NCBI GenBank assembly: GCA_902805475.1
Contig: CADCSX010000005.1
Coordinates: 817,501-881,500, forward strand
Reading direction: 5' to 3'
Source of the DNA: Entonaema liquescens
Lineage: Eukaryota; Ascomycota; Sordariomycetes; Xylariales; Xylariaceae
DNA length: 64,000 nt
Every line of letters begins with the position of its first letter. The first letter of the stretch is position 1. The notes beneath the pieces were generated by a model, which was not told the origin of the DNA, did no database searches, and worked only from the letters and a program-made list of their open reading frames with translations. Positions 13,045 through 27,100 of this stretch are shown piece by piece. A program made the translations under genes and the position numbers.

Positions 13045-13967
13045 ATGCCTTCCGCCGGTCCAATGAGCAACCAGGTCAAGCCCCTCGCCGGCAAAGTAGC
13101 CCTAATCACGGGCGCCGGGCGCGGCATCGGCAGGGGCATCGCTCTTGAGCTGGGTATACGCGGGGCCTCCATCATCGTGAACTACGGGCGCAGCGCGAGC
13201 TCGGCCGAGTCCGTAGTCAAGGAGCTCGAGGAGCTCGGGACCAAGGCGGTGGCGCTGCAAGCCGACATCTCGAAGCCGGCGGAGGTAGTCGCGCTGTTCG
13301 AGAAGGCGGTGACGCAGTTCGGGGGCATCGACTACGTGGTGTCGAACTCGGGGATGGAGGTGTGGTCCGAGGAGACGGACGTGACGCCGGAGCTGTTCGA
13401 CCAGGTGTTCAACCTGAACACGCGGGGGCAGTTCTTCGTGGCGCAGCAGGGGCTCAAGCACGCGCGCGAGGGCGGCCGCATCGTGCTCACGTCCTCCATC
13501 GCCGCGCAGATGGCCGGCGTGCCCAACCACGCCCTGTACGCCGGGTCCAAGGCCGCCGTCGAGGGCTTCACCCGCGCCTTCGCCGTCGACTGCGGCAAGA
13601 AGCGCATCACCTGCAACGCCATCGCCCCCGGCGGCATCCAGTCCGACATGTTCGACGAGAACAGCTGGCACTACGTCCCCGGCGGCTACAAGGGCATGTC
13701 CCTCGACAAGATCAAGGAGGGCCTCGCCAAGATGTGCCCCTCGGACGAGTCGGTCTCCCATCCGACATCGGCAAGGCGGTCTACTGCCTGGTGAGCGACG
13801 AGGGCGAATGGATCAACGGTAAGTTAGCAAGCTGCATGTCCTAAAAGTTTTTCTTTTTTTCTTTTTTTTCTGATCCTTCGGGTCTCTGATTCTTAATTTT
13901 CGTGCTATGCTGACACGACACCTTTCTCGCAGGCCAAGTCATCCGTGCTTCAGGCGGTGGCACTTAA
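13045..13967 (+). CDS. THR1: Hydroxynaphthalene reductase of DHN-melanin synthesis (Brn1/Thr1-type SDR), one frame break
   Basis: NADPH-dependent short-chain dehydrogenase/reductase that reduces 1,3,8-trihydroxynaphthalene (and probably tetrahydroxynaphthalene) in cytosolic melanin synthesis. Two exons, 13045-13818 and 13933-13967, flank a GT-AG intron. The cofactor motif TGAGRGIG is at residues 22-29, the NSG motif near 101-103, the catalytic Ser at 150/151, and Tyr165 and Lys169 sit in YAGSK. The segment around NSGMEVW and the C-terminal GEWING...GGG resemble Brn1/Thr1 rather than the Magnaporthe Buf1 group. The first in-frame ATG is 13045, about 80 nt after a TATA-like box. At 13737-13740 four C occur where five keep the frame; without that base the reading frame ends early with an unrelated tail. 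With it, the protein is 269 residues, the family length. GC content is clearly higher than in the flanking DNA. The neighbours are melanin genes. Confidence 0.88.
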
Positions 13968-16900
13968 GATAACGCCGCTACCCTCTTACACAAGAAAAAA
14001 AAGTATCCGCTATGACGTTGGATATCTCACCGCAGGTTAGTGTATGCGGTTAGTGCGCGTGAAAGAGAAAAGAATATTCAAGGCATCGCATAAGAACAGC
14101 ATGGATGATTATGATGAATAGACGAAGGTATTACAAAGCCGGAATTCGAACTGGTAGGGTTTATCTCACATGTAGCATATACTACTCAGTTAAACGAACC
14201 CCGAGAGAAATAGACTACTATATTGTCCAGACTGCTATTTCGTGCCCATAGCTTACTTGTGCAAATCTCGTGTGCAACTTTTCTCGTGTTCTCGTATCTT
14301 TTCCTGCAGTCCCTGCAGGTTTAAAATAGCATCCAATGGCACAACACATGTCTTGGAAAACAGTACGGGAAAGCCTATAGTGTTACGGCAAATACGCCCG
14401 CTTTACTAGTTAAGAATCAGGCATCGCAGCTAGATCGGCCCATAGACTATTCAATTTAAATCCGGCAGTTAGTAATGCGCCCCAGATGTGCGCCTTATGA
14501 GTTTAGAGGTATTACTTATCTTATGCAGTCAGCACTAGTACCTTAGGTCATTACGCTCGTGGCTACGGTTTTCATCAACTCCCGTACTCAACTTGATATT
14601 TATCGTATTGGTTACGCTAGGCACGTAGTTCATATCTCACCTTGTGCGTCTTAGAATGGTGCCGTCGAGTCGGTAGGATAAGAAAAGGAGTTTACTCCGC
14701 CTTGCCGAATTTCCGCTATGTAGTCTACTTACTTGTGAAACGAGACCCGCGATCTGGTTCACAAGCGAGCAAAGCAAACACCGAACGAAGACTATAAACC
14801 AACGTAGATTACCTACTAGTGGTTGTGCCAAGGTAACTAAGTCGGCTACCCGTTAGTTCCGTTGAACCTTTCACAAATATAATAGTTTCCGAGACTAGAG
14901 CCTCAAGATGACGATGAGGTGATTGAAGGAAGAACAACGCCAACAATGAAGTTATCCACCCTTCAAATGAGCAAGTTTGCTATTAGTTTGCTTCCTCCAT
15001 AAAATATAAGTTGTTTTTCATCGTTAGCGGATAATCCGAACGAATGAGGCTGAAGTGAGGTGAGATGGTTGACGTGAAAGTCAGACTTAGCAGCCGGCTC
15101 TTAATGTAAGTTGGTCCAGGTAAATTACCTAGTCTATGTAAGCTAGAATAATGCGTCCTATAAAGTAAGACCGCTGCTGTTAGTGCACGACGCATGTCTT
15201 ACTATAACGTAACGGTTCTGTCTTCACATCGGCTTATTGTGTGACCTGTGCGATGCTGTCTTCCTGGATAACTTTATATCAGACTTAATAGCATCTCCAT
15301 TCAGCTTGTGCTTCATCTTTTTAAAGCATGCTAGCTATCTTCATACTTGGGCGTTTTCCTAGAGTAAGAAGGTACAAAAAAGCTTAAGTGTATCTATTGC
15401 TTCTTATGAGTGAATTAGATAGTCATCGATGTCATCTGATGTATATGAAATAGGCAATCCAGTGTACATATAATAGCAATTTGACAGCTGAAATCTTGGA
15501 GCACCGACAGCTGTGCGATGTATTGTACTGTATAGAGCGAGGTGTGGCAACTGTGACTCGGTAAAGTAAGCCGCATAAAATGTGACTGGTGGCGATGTAC
15601 TGATTGAAACCGCGGAAATGGTTGCGCGCAAAGGTGGTATGTGTACGGGGTAAGGCGGAAGGGGGACTCATGACGCCAGCGCTGCGCCGAAGGAGTGGCA
15701 TGAAAATGCAGAAGAGCGGCGAAGGAAGAAGGGAATAAAGGAAGCATACCGCGAGCCCCCGTGGGTTAGGCATGCAGTGCGAAGGATTTGATGCTCGAAT
15801 GATTATTTGTAACCACCTCGACAGATGACAATGTCCCACAAAGTAATCATATCTTTACTGGCCCATGTTAATAGGGGATCTTGTCTAGATCTCAGAAGAA
15901 TTATACAGCGAGTATGCACTGCTCAAGGTAGAGTTCGACTGTTCCATAGTATAAGTAACTCCGATTTAGTTACGGTATAAATCTCCGGGAAGAAATATGA
16001 CAGCTTAAACCACGTTTCGCTATAAAAAATTCCATTCTCTAACTCATCTTGAGTAGATCTTGACAACATTGGCCGAGAGGGTCTTTGTAAACATTTCGCT
16101 TACCCTGTATATGGGGAATCAAGACAGATACTACGATGTAGTAGTTGTACGTAATCTATCTTATTGGTTTAGTGTGTTACGGGCCGCTTGATATGCGACC
16201 CGTCAGACAGCATGAGTAGATGACTTATTGCGGGTTTTTCGCTAGGGCTGTACTGGGGTCTTGTTTAATAAACGAGCTTACCGTGCTTCTTTAGCAAAGT
16301 ATTCTAAACATTACTGATGTTAGGTTAATCATAAACACATTTCAGGATGGGTTTTTAGGCATGACAGAACCAACGACTCGACTATCATCAGCAATATCAT
16401 AACTTCATTCGAGCATAGCTGACCAAATTAAGTTGGGCGTGCGCTATTTTCGGTACGCGCATGATCGAATGGGATTGTACGGAAGCTAATGCATTTTGAT
16501 GATGATTTATTCGTGGGCCAAGAGCCAAAGGAAAATATTATCTAGGCGTCTCATCAATATGGTCCTGGCTAGTGATGTAAATGGGCTGATTTTTTTTTGT
16601 TGCTGCATTGAAGCTGGGGAGTGAATAATTGGGGGCCGTAAGCAGTTAGAAAGCTGGCTGGATGTTTTACTCCTGCAATAAATTTTTGGGATCCGGCAAA
16701 TCGACCTATGATGGGGCTGGGGTTGATGACCCTAGACATATACCAGATAATTCTCCGGGGGTTATTTAGTAAATTGTTGCCCATAAGTAGAACTTGCTTA
16801 TATTATTGGAGCGACGTTAGGATGGGTGATACTTGTCCACCAACAGCACGCAGGAAAGCTCGCAAATGCCGAAGAGATTGGCATTCAGTCATAGACCGAC

Positions 16901-19900
16901 GAAGGAGGCGCTAGGAGGCTTGCAGAGAAAAGGACGGAATTTGTACGATGGTGTGAGATACTATCCGATTTGACAGCACGCACAACAGCAAGCAAACGTT
17001 GAGTAATTCCATCCAGAGGTAGCTTAGGCGACTATGCTGGTCATGTGGGTGCTTAGCTCTTCGGAAGCGAAGATAAAAGTAGAGCTGTAGTTGAAGCTAT
17101 GTCAAACGTATCTGCCAAGGCGAGATATTTCCTCGGAAACCTGAGGCTGTGCAGTCGTAAAGCTTCAGTCGATAAGTGAGCCGATAGGCTAAGAAAGGCA
17201 AGTTCATCCAATCTTGGACTTCGGGCTTCGAAAGTACCACAGTACACAGAAGTGTTCCGTGCGTAACGAAAAGACCATATCGAGCTGCATACCCTAGTCT
17301 CAAAAGCGTGTAAGATTTAGCGCTGCGACGTTGGAACTGGTTTCGTTATCCACTAGAGGGGGTCCCAAGAGATGTGGCACTTGAGGTGCTATTGGTCTAG
17401 AGCCTCCCACCTTGTCGAAACGTGGTATGCCTGACCGGTGTGAGATTGATCCATGGGAGCTCGCGTCGTATTGCAGGTGTCAGCCGGCGAACCGATTGAA
17501 GTATCCCAGAAGCTGCTCAAAGGCCAATACCGTTGGCTGTGGGGGTACCATAACAAGAGGTCGGATATTTCACAGGCTCGGGCCGTTTCACATCATTCGT
17601 CATTAGTTCGATAGCGGGCAGCTTAAGAGTGCAGGAAACTGGTCATATTCAGACGCGGATCGAAGGCATTTCGCAAGCGTCATTTCTAGACCGTTCTCAA
17701 GTTAAACTAGACCATGTAAAGTCTCGCTTAAGGTGACTCGTCCTGCATGCGCAATCTCTTCGCTTCTTAGCTCGCTGGGTATCTTACGCGAACCTCGTTC
17801 GTGAAACCCGCACTAGGCATCCGTCATAAAACTGGTGTACGAAACGAGAGTGGTGTGTGGGCGAAATGGTTTCGAGGATGTCCAACGATGGCAATGTTTC
17901 GTAGATGGCGCAGAAACATATTTCCGTTTATAGTATATATTCTGCTATGCTTCCACTGACATTCTTGGACGGGTCATGTGTCATAATTTGGGGCAATGAG
18001 GATCTGGCGATCCTTCATGATGGGATCTTCAACTCCCATACGGCCGGGTTAGATTATGACGTGGTCCACGATCCTGTGAGTGTATAGGTATGTACGTGTA
18101 TGCATGTATGTACGTAGAATGTAGTATGTAATATGTAGTATGTACGTAGGACCTGTATGGGATTCCAGCTAGCTTAGCTAAGAGATCTCGTATCTGATTT
18201 TCGTGGCAGCTATGAGAGGGGAGGAATATGGAGTGTGGACTGTAAGATGTTGTAATTGGAAGTTTTGATGGTGGGAGAAAATTGGAACTAGCATCTTAAA
18301 CGATGCTGCCCAAGATCTACATTGTACATGATTTAGGTACCTACCTCGTCTTACCTAATACAAACCCAGTTAGACTGCCCAAGTTTTAAGATAAGGTTTG
18401 GAAGGGTTGCAGTGGGGTAAGGTCCGCTTAGTACGATTTCCCAGGGGTCTAATCTTATAGTGGTTAGTGGGCTAGATACATAGGGTCATGTACTTGTGCG
18501 TGAATGTATTTGTACCTATTCTAAGACATCTTCACATACTTCGATTAAATACCGGGTATTTACATACATAAGTACCTCAATAGATAGTTTATTCCAAAGT
18601 TGATTGGCCAGTGCTTCATATGTCTCACGTCTTATGCATAGAACAAAAGAAAAAGTAAGCGATATAATTATCGTGATTCCAAATATTCAAAAGTTCAACT
18701 GTAGATACCTAGATTAGGTACCTGTCTTAGATACATTTGTTTAGCCATCTATACAATTTCCCCAGAAGGTTCAAAGGTCAACTCCGTCAAGATAACGTTT
18801 CACTAAAAGCTCATAAGCTTAAATTAGACCCGGCATTAGCTAATCAAAAACGCCATTCCCTTATAGCCCACATGAAATCACAAGCATCAAAGTCTCAATT
18901 GGACGTCAACATATGTGGCTAAATTTTATCAACGTCTCAACAACTGGGGAATCTTCATAACCGAGTTGGAGGTTATTCTATATCTTGAACAATGATAGGT
19001 AAACAGTCTTGACACCTGTATGTTTGTCTTGGGACTATTGTCTCGGCTTATAAAATCCTGATGTAAGAGAATCTCGCAGCATACGTAGACAGCTGTTCAG
19101 CCTGATGCGCCTTAAATGCAGCTTCGATAGGCCAAGCTTCAAAATTCAGTGAAGGGTGCAGTCTAGTTCCCGTGATCGGCGCAGCATTGACCTTCTTGAT
19201 ACTGTTGCGTAAATGTGGAAGAATATAAATGGCGTTGTGAGGCTGCGCTACGTTATAACAGGATAGAGATCTTCGTAAGCTGAGATAGTACGCTTTGGTG
19301 GCTTAACGCCTTAAAATTAGGAGATACGGTATATGGATTCTTTGTACTACTCTTGATTTAATATCGAATCATGTACGTAGTTATTCTAGGAATAGTTAAG
19401 GATAATAATAAGATGATGGAGAGTGCATATCTCCACTTACATACGGTGTCTACCTACCTAGGGTAGTTTATACAGTAAGTGTCGTTTAGGCACACTTAGC
19501 CATTCAGCTCTAGAATTACCAAGCACAATGACGCGAGCCAACGGTAGAAAATGCAATTCTACCCTAGTAGTCCGAGCTTTGGGGGTTCTCTGTCGGGGTG
19601 CTTAGCTATAACTTCGCGGATCACTGCTCAATAATACCCCCCACATATCGGAAGGTTACATCACGTCATTTAATTTATTTTATCTCACGAACCGGACCTA
19701 TATAATACTTCTCATATAGACTACCACTTGTCAGCAGTCCAATCTCTCAGGGGCCTCTTGGGGATGTCCTTGCTATAATTGCATAGAGAGCTGCTCTTTA
19801 ATCGATAGCTCTAGGCTTATAGGCAAGCGAGGGTGCAGCTATTATTTATGTTTGCTAGAATTGCCAGTGGGCTGTTCTAAGTAGTCCTCTTAACGGTGAT

Positions 19901-20919
19901 AGTCCTGCTTAGACTTAAGACATGTGTGATCTACATCCCGCGCTTAGATCCGCCGCGGTAAGATCCTTCTTGCCACACCAAGAAGAACTCCTATGCTGAA
20001 AGCGATGACGGTGACGGACGAGAGATGACTGATGCTACCTAACTGACACAGAATAAAGTAACAATTGGTCGTAATCTAGCTCACGAGACTCTAGCAAACA
20101 ATTTCCCTCGACGTTATGTGGGGAACGATATATCAGAAGCTTCACAATTCGGCTTTTTCTGCATGTCTTGTTGTTGATCCCTGATATTTCAAACAACCAG
20201 TTAGAAATGGTAGCTAAAAATGAGGCAAGCCTTGGATGTCTAGGCCAACGAAACGGATTTCTTGAGAGGAACAGATGACTAGCTGTCTTGAGAATGGCGG
20301 TGTGAAAATAGCTTAACTTAATTCCTAGAAGCCCAAATTTCTTTTCTAGCTGAATGTAGGTCTTGAACAAAATATTTATCGCTGTCGTGCATCATGACTA
20401 TGATATATAGTGCGTCTCTGAGAAGACTAAAGGAGAATAGTTTGATGCTCACCCTAACAGTATTCCGAGTCCCCACAATCACCGTAACTATCCCATCATA
20501 ACGCCGCTTTCCTTGTGAGGCAAATCACCTTCCAAAATGCTAGATAGTACTTAGTGATGATGGCATAATTTTTCTTAGCAAATATCCAAATCCTGTGTGT
20601 CCCATACTCCTAGTGAGAAAAGAAGAACGGGCGATTTCAACCCGTACACCACCCGCCTTAAAGCGCCCATGCCCGCTTTCATATACCGAATCTGGCAGTA
20701 CAGCCGGGTGGAAAAGTAAGAACGTAATATACGACAAAGTAATCGAGGATGTCATTATAATTAACCGATCTTGAAACGTTTATCTCACTGCGTGGCCGTC
20801 TTGGCCTCCTCTTGCGTCACATCGTAACATCGTTTGATAACATGCGCTCTGATGCCGCGTTTGCGCTAGTGGTAAAGGAGCTAGGTATAACGTATTTTGA
20901 GCCAAAAAAGCTCAGAACC
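13968..20919. other. Large intergenic region, no gene recognised
   Basis: Nearly 7 kb with only short open frames, none matching a family I know, between the reductase and the AflR-like regulator (which ends here on the opposite strand). Composition is AT-richer than the coding parts. Near 18090-18145 there is a TGTA/CGTA-rich stretch. Regulatory RNA or decayed transposon sequence could be present, but I cannot show either. Confidence 0.55.
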
Positions 20920-22185
20920 CTAGGCAATGAAGGGCGTATCCCCCTTTCTATGACTGATTACTTCGAGCGTAGAGCCAAGGTTTTGTCCGAGATAACCGAT
21001 CATAGCTTTGGTGACTTCGGGGATATCGGAATAATCAGTACAGACTACTTCTCGGAACCTGGCGTAGACTTCCTCCAATTTACGTAGCTCCCTGGCTAGT
21101 ATTTCAAGCTCCAGCCATTTCCCATCCTCACCGTTAAGCTGGTATACGCCAAGGCTGACCCCTACATTGTTTCCTAGATTGTTTGGAACCATACCCATGC
21201 TGCCAGTATCGAAATACGAGTTGGAAGCGGTCCTATAGAATGACGTGATTTTACCAATCACGGTTGCTAGCAACATGGTAGCCGTGTGTGTGCCAGATCT
21301 ACTCATACATTTAGAGCAGGAGAGCATAGCCGCGCATCCTTCGACAGCTCTCCGATTGAGAGACAGGATAAAGTCAAAGGGCGGCACTGCTGGAGCGGAA
21401 GCGTTATGCAATGCTTGAAGTGACTGTAGACATGCTGTAAAGCAGGTACAGGAACCTCCGTTTATAGTTGACGATGATGATCTGTGGCGTGGACCAGCTG
21501 GTCTCATTGTAGGTGTTGTTGTTGGGCTGGGGAAGTAAGTAGAAGACATGCTCGTCGGAGTCTGCACCTGGCTGTATGAGATCATGTCTTGTGTGACTGG
21601 ATCGGTCCATGCTATCGGTGTTGACATAGATAAATCGAATGACTGAGATCGCATCTGGGTACCGGGCATAGCGCCCGTAGTAACGGGAATATCGCTGAAA
21701 GTCGCGCAAGAAAGATCTGTGGGTGGCGTCCAAGGCATTGTAGATTGATACATTTCAGGCGGTGCTGACATTGGGTCTTGCTCGCCCATAGCTCTGTCTT
21801 CGACTCCAAGCAATGAAAGACCTGTCGATATCGATGGATTCCGACTCATGTTACCATCAACACTGGTAGGCGGTGTGGTCCATCCTTGGTCAAAACTGAA
21901 CATATGTTCAGATGGGTTTTGCTGTGCTGTAGAATATGAAATTTTCTTGTCGTCTATTAGACCGTGATGCATCTGCTGCATGCCCTGGGAGGTATTTACG
22001 TGGGCTCCTCCGCTATGCTCAGACTTTGGTTTGCCCGCCCGGCTCGAAGGCGAGTACCGACACTCAATGCCACAAGCTAAGCAACGGGAGCATATAGGCC
22101 GAGCTTTAGAGCACTTGACCTTTGCCAAAAAACATCCATCGCATGAGGCTCGGAGCCGAGGTTGGCGAGCCTTAGTGGAGGCCAT
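20920..22185 (-). CDS. AflR-like Zn2Cys6 transcription factor
   Basis: Probable pathway regulator acting in the nucleus. An N-terminal Zn2Cys6 cluster (C15-C18-C25-C32-C35-C42, spacing CX2CX6CX6CX2CX6C) is followed by a basic linker (about 43-52) and a long Ser/Thr/Pro/Met-rich low-complexity middle. A C-terminal region has a CTCF...C motif and clustered cysteines (CSKC), as in the AflR family of secondary-metabolite regulators. I chose the ATG at 22185 (protein starting MASTKARQ, 421 residues) because the upstream in-frame ATG at 22206 adds only seven residues before the DNA-binding domain. No intron is needed. The gene lies 8.7 kb from the PKS with no gene between, so control of the PKS is likely. 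A second regulator beside the Cmr1 type recalls the two-regulator melanin cluster reported in Pestalotiopsis fici. It could instead control another pathway. Confidence 0.8.
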   Translation of the reverse strand: MASTKARQPRLRASCDGCFLAKVKCSKARPICSRCLACGIECRYSPSSRAGKPKSEHSGGAHVNTSQGMQQMHHGLIDDKKISYSTAQQNPSEHMFSFDQGWTTPPTSVDGNMSRNPSISTGLSLLGVEDRAMGEQDPMSAPPEMYQSTMPWTPPTDLSCATFSDIPVTTGAMPGTQMRSQSFDLSMSTPIAWTDPVTQDMISYSQVQTPTSMSSTYFPSPTTTPTMRPAGPRHRSSSSTINGGSCTCFTACLQSLQALHNASAPAVPPFDFILSLNRRAVEGCAAMLSCSKCMSRSGTHTATMLLATVIGKITSFYRTASNSYFDTGSMGMVPNNLGNNVGVSLGVYQLNGEDGKWLELEILARELRKLEEVYARFREVVCTDYSDIPEVTKAMIGYLGQNLGSTLEVISHRKGDTPFIA

Positions 22186-24083
22186 CGCAATGCTGATATT
22201 GCTCAACGTCGGAACAGGCGGGTAAGTCTCCTTGCCTGGATTTTGGTTCTGAAGTGGAACGAGAGTGGGACAGAATTTGGAAACAAGACGAGGATAGGTG
22301 CAATAAGGGTAGTATTATAAAATGGAGGGTATGTATGATAGCTCTCATATGTGGTGGCACAGAGCTTACAATGTTACGAGTTGGAGACCGAGCTAGAAGT
22401 GAAGTAGGGGGGGACTGGACCGGTTAGATGCGAGTGCGAATATACGACGTATATTAAGATCGGTACCAGACAAGCGGAAAGGTAAAAGCAACGGAAATCA
22501 AGCTGAGTGGTCTAGACGGGTGTCTATGAAAGATATATAAGATATGTGCGGAGACATAAGACAGACGAGAGGGAGTCTGCTTAGAGAGTACAGGGTCCCG
22601 ACTAAAAAGGCTCAGGGGACTGACTAAAACCTGATTTGGTCTTAGAGAAAGGTAGTAGGAGATAGACCCACAGGGGATACGTAGGCTGTCAGAGCCGGTT
22701 GGTGAGAGGCCCAATAGAGACAAGCGGCGCTTGTGGTCATGGGAATGGCTGTGGTTCGAGGAAGGAACCTGACTTACAGGGTCACCAAGAAATACTGGTA
22801 GTATAAATGGGAATGGAAACACGGACTAACAAATGACCGGCCTAAATAGAGTCATAGAACTCTTGTACGTATAAGTAGGAAAGTTAGGTGGGTGGCTGTC
22901 AGCTGGTAAAGCAAGAGGTAGACAAGTACTACCCTATTCCTAGTGATATTGAGAGGTAATACATAAAGCATAATCAAACTCGCAGTGCTTTTGTGGTATC
23001 TTCCTACGGAGACGAACGTGCCCTCCCCTAGAGATCGTCGGATCGTACAGCCGACTACTTAAGTTGCTGCTAAAGATTCATCAGGCAGACTGGGAGAGTT
23101 CGAAGAAAATGAACATTGTCAATAGCTTGGGGAAACATCGTTGTTGATTGGTCCCGATGTAATGGCTGAACTCGGCTCGCAATCGACACGCATTGTGTAA
23201 CTGCGCCAACCCCACGATTGTACCTTGGTAGATATATGATAAAGAGGACAGGAGGTATATAATCAGCCGGCGAATCCAGCGGGAGGCACGCCAGTTGTGT
23301 GCCTTAATACGCACTTTGACGTACGGCGTTGTACCAGCACCACGACAGGGCAGTCATGGGAGGGATTGCCTACAACGGCGGCAGTGACAGTACTGTAATA
23401 AGAAAGCCGCAGCGCTGTACGCACGTTAGCTACCTGCAGACGGTCAATACAACACCCGAAGATGGGTGCCATGGACAGGGTCTCGACGATAAATGCTTGG
23501 CTGGCTGGATGGCCAAGTGAGGCTATACGTAGAGCTGCCCGACCCGGAACGGAATAGAGTGGAAGTAGAGGGGGGGGCAGACTTATGCAGGTGTATATCG
23601 GTGTACCATGGGTTTGTTTGGTCTAATGCAAAGAGGTTAACGTTTAGTAGACGGGTCCCTGAGCTATCTTGCAGTAATGAAAGGAAGATGAGGCTCGGGC
23701 CCGAGGAGGAAACGGTCCCACAGCAGGTAAAAAAGAGTAGGAATCCGATACTAGCAATCCAAACTTGGAGGATGTAGAGTTCCGATTTGAAAGTAAGAAA
23801 TAATTACATATTCAATAGCTGTATATTAGGTATGGTTGACTGTAGGTAGTAATTACAGACGCAACTGATTGACTTTTGAATGATGTTTACGTTTGGTTCG
23901 CTCTACTTTAAAATTTTGGTTCATCAGAATTCTTTCGGAGAAGAACTTTACATGTGATTACATAAATAGGTACCTACTTAGGTATCACCTATGAGAGGAA
24001 AGTACGTATGTAAGAGGGGCAAATAAACTTCAGTTTCATCTGAATACATGGTACCTAGGTAACGGGTAACGGGACTAAACGTA

Positions 24084-24116
24084 TATTTCTTATTTCTTAT
24101 TTCTTATTTCTTATTT
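24084..24116. repeat. TATTTCT tandem repeat
   Basis: 4.7 head-to-tail copies of the 7-mer TATTTCT in intergenic DNA. Confidence 0.95.
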
Positions 24117-27100
24117 GGAAGGCGTACCTCAGTCGGAATTCAAATGTGCTAGATCAAGGTTACATCCACCAAAGGTAAGAGGTATCCACCTTAATCCGTA
24201 CATGTTCATAAACTTGAATGTACCTGAATATAACTTTATGACTGGTCCGTGCTTTTTAGAACCGTTAACACTTTGCGCTGGAAAATCATTGGAGAATTAT
24301 TCATGATCCAACCCTCCTTTTTTTTTTTTTTTGTAAACTCCTTTATTTCTTGGCAAAGCCTCACCGCACTTCATCCAACGTATTATTCTCAGAATATCAT
24401 CCCAATACCACTAACTACTAACTATAATCTAACTTGTGTACCCTTCATTACATCTATTGTATGCTTCTCTCTTGGCCATCCGCATCTTCCGGTACGATTC
24501 CCCTTATTAACCTCGATGGATCATGTATGCGTTTCAACTTGCGTGGCAACTTATTATTCAGCCTCAGCCCTACCGATCCTTCAGTGCCACTTAGTAACAC
24601 ACTCAGGAGCTATCGGTCTTCAGTCCTAATTTCAGTCCTAATGTCAAGTCCTAACGTCAGTCCTGATGGCGAAAGGGCTCTTAGGACTTATTTGCCTACT
24701 TAGTAACATCAGCAGCCACCGGAGAATCGGTGTCATTCATTCTCCGGATTTACCATCGCAACTCGCTAGCAAGTATTAAGCTTGTGTGCCATACTAAGCG
24801 ACCATGGCGTTCTTAAGCTTATGATTGGCTTCGTTATCTATCCCGCGCGCTCTTCTACAACGATTCACAAAACTTCTACATGCCTTTGCGAGTTCCACCT
24901 TTCACCCCGCTGATAAGGGTTTCATCATCACTGAAATAATCCCATCTGGTATGGGGGGACTCGTTGTTTCATTGAGCTCCCCGGACCTCCGTTAAGCATC
25001 AGACGACCCGGTCAGGTTCGCAATTATCTCTAGCGAATTGCCTACGAAGAAGCGGCCATTTCCAACGCAGGTAGGGTGCTTCCGTCATCCTCTCGGGGTG
25101 TGGACAATCAGGTAGATCTACTTTGAGTAACGAGTTTGGGTAGCATTCGTCTGTGCTTTGAAACCCGTGGGTTGCCCATCCGATTCTCTAACCCTCATCT
25201 TATTGGGTTTTGTGCCCAGGCCAGCTAGAGCAAGTTTATGAATTCGCTGTTACTTGGCGGTGATCGAAAAGCTTTTTTTTTTTTCTTCGATCATTGGTTC
25301 GCAACCTAAGGAATTTGTATTCGGTCAATTGGCTTGATCCAACGATCTGAATTGGCTTAGACTACGCCTTCAGGGCATATACCGGGCAAGCTAGACGCGA
25401 TGCGCGCGGAGCCACTACCAAATTATTGGAGCTTATTGGGACTGCCTAGTGGCTGATTTTGGTTCTCTAATCTAATATCTTATGAGATCTAGTCAGGTAC
25501 ATCCTGGGAATTTGTAGCAGTTGGGCTACATGTGGCTTGTCGATTCAGCTACCTCTTGTCCAGTAATTTCCCTTTTCTTGCCGTCTCTAGGGTCGTAGGT
25601 TGAGTAACGGCGGTTCCCGAAGCCACTTCATCCCCAGTAGCGTCAACGCAATACATAGTTCTGACCGGCACTGGCTGGCCAGGAACGAGGATAAAGCAAC
25701 TTTTCAATTAGTCGATTTCCATACTTTGGCGATTTCATCGATATAGTTATTCCGTTATCCTAACTGATATCGTCCCGGAGGACCACCGAGGGCTTGCAAT
25801 GGGCAATCTAGATGTTAGGCTTTGTCACGTTACGTCAAGCGCCTCAGTCCTTAGCTGCTTCATACCCAGAGACGGATGCTTTTTCGCCTAGCAAATTCGT
25901 ATTCGGACAAAGGAGCTACAATCGGAGTAAGCTGTTTTCCTACGAAGGAAATACAATTTCAGGGTCTCATTTGAGCTGGTACTGATGATCCAACAGTGGT
26001 ACTTAATTCGTATGGACACATGGCACGTGGCGAAATCAAGGTCGCCCGCACAAATCTAGAGGGGGATCTTCCAACTGCCAATCCTGGTTCAGAGGTTGTA
26101 AATCTGTGGTACAACTAGATCGAGACGACAGAGGAAGTTGAAGCGGACTGACAACGCACCCCACCTCGACGACTCTAGCGTGACGTGGGATATCCTTGTC
26201 TAACTGAGCATGGATGGTACTTCCAATCCATTTTGGTTGCAACATTATACTGCCCGTGTTGTCTTTACAGTTTAAAGAACAGACTCTCCAGCCAAGGAAT
26301 CGTTGTATTAGATCGTGTACTAACTATGCTTTGAGATCTATTCTATACACGTTTCAGTTACGTTCTATACCCACCAAATTCCCAGCGCCTAATTTGCCTT
26401 CGTTCGTTAAATCCGATGTTTTTCAAAACGCGATCGAGCAAAAAACCCCAGCGAGAAACTTTGCCTAGCGCAGGACATTATTGGCCATTTCAGCTCTTCC
26501 CGACACAGGCACATTAACAATAGCCAGTTAACCTTACAGGTGGTCATTTAACATATGAGTAAAAAATAGCGTGAGCTTACAAACGTTGAGAAGTTTCCCA
26601 AACGTTTGCGAGGTTGAACTAATTGCTATCTAACTAGGATCGACATCACTCATTATAATATGGGGCTCGAACACTACACTATCTATTTAATATGAGATCG
26701 ATATATACTGTACCAGCCCCAGTGATGTCAGCCTCGATAAATATTCTGTATGTCTTTGATGTGTTCGGATAAGTGATGCTGTCGTGTATGCTCGGACAAC
26801 ATGGCTGCTGCAGTAAGTTATTTGAAGTTGTGATCTATTATATAGTTGCATTGCATGGGCTACAGTTGAATATCCAAGTCGTTGATGATTACCTAACGGC
26901 TGGCTATGAGGCTTTAGTAGTTCGGGACTCTAGTATGAACTCGGCTTTCTTAATGCCTCCTTATCGACTATCTACCTACCTAGGTAACAAGGCCCAGACC
27001 AGGGGTTTATCCTTGAACCTGGGCTTTCAGATCTCGAGGTTAATCTACGAAACAAGCTTTTACTTCTGCCGGGTTCCAATTCCAGATGCATCCGATGACC

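Noticed and set aside
13102..13761. 219-codon frame on the minus strand inside the reductase gene
   Set aside because: GC-rich codon use of the reductase produces long shadow frames. The sense frame has all SDR motifs; the antisense translation is low-complexity.
14139..14205. Minus-strand tRNA-like stretch with a T-loop-like TTCGAAT
   Set aside because: Neither the anticodon stem nor the T-stem pairs. At most it is a decayed remnant, which I could not support.
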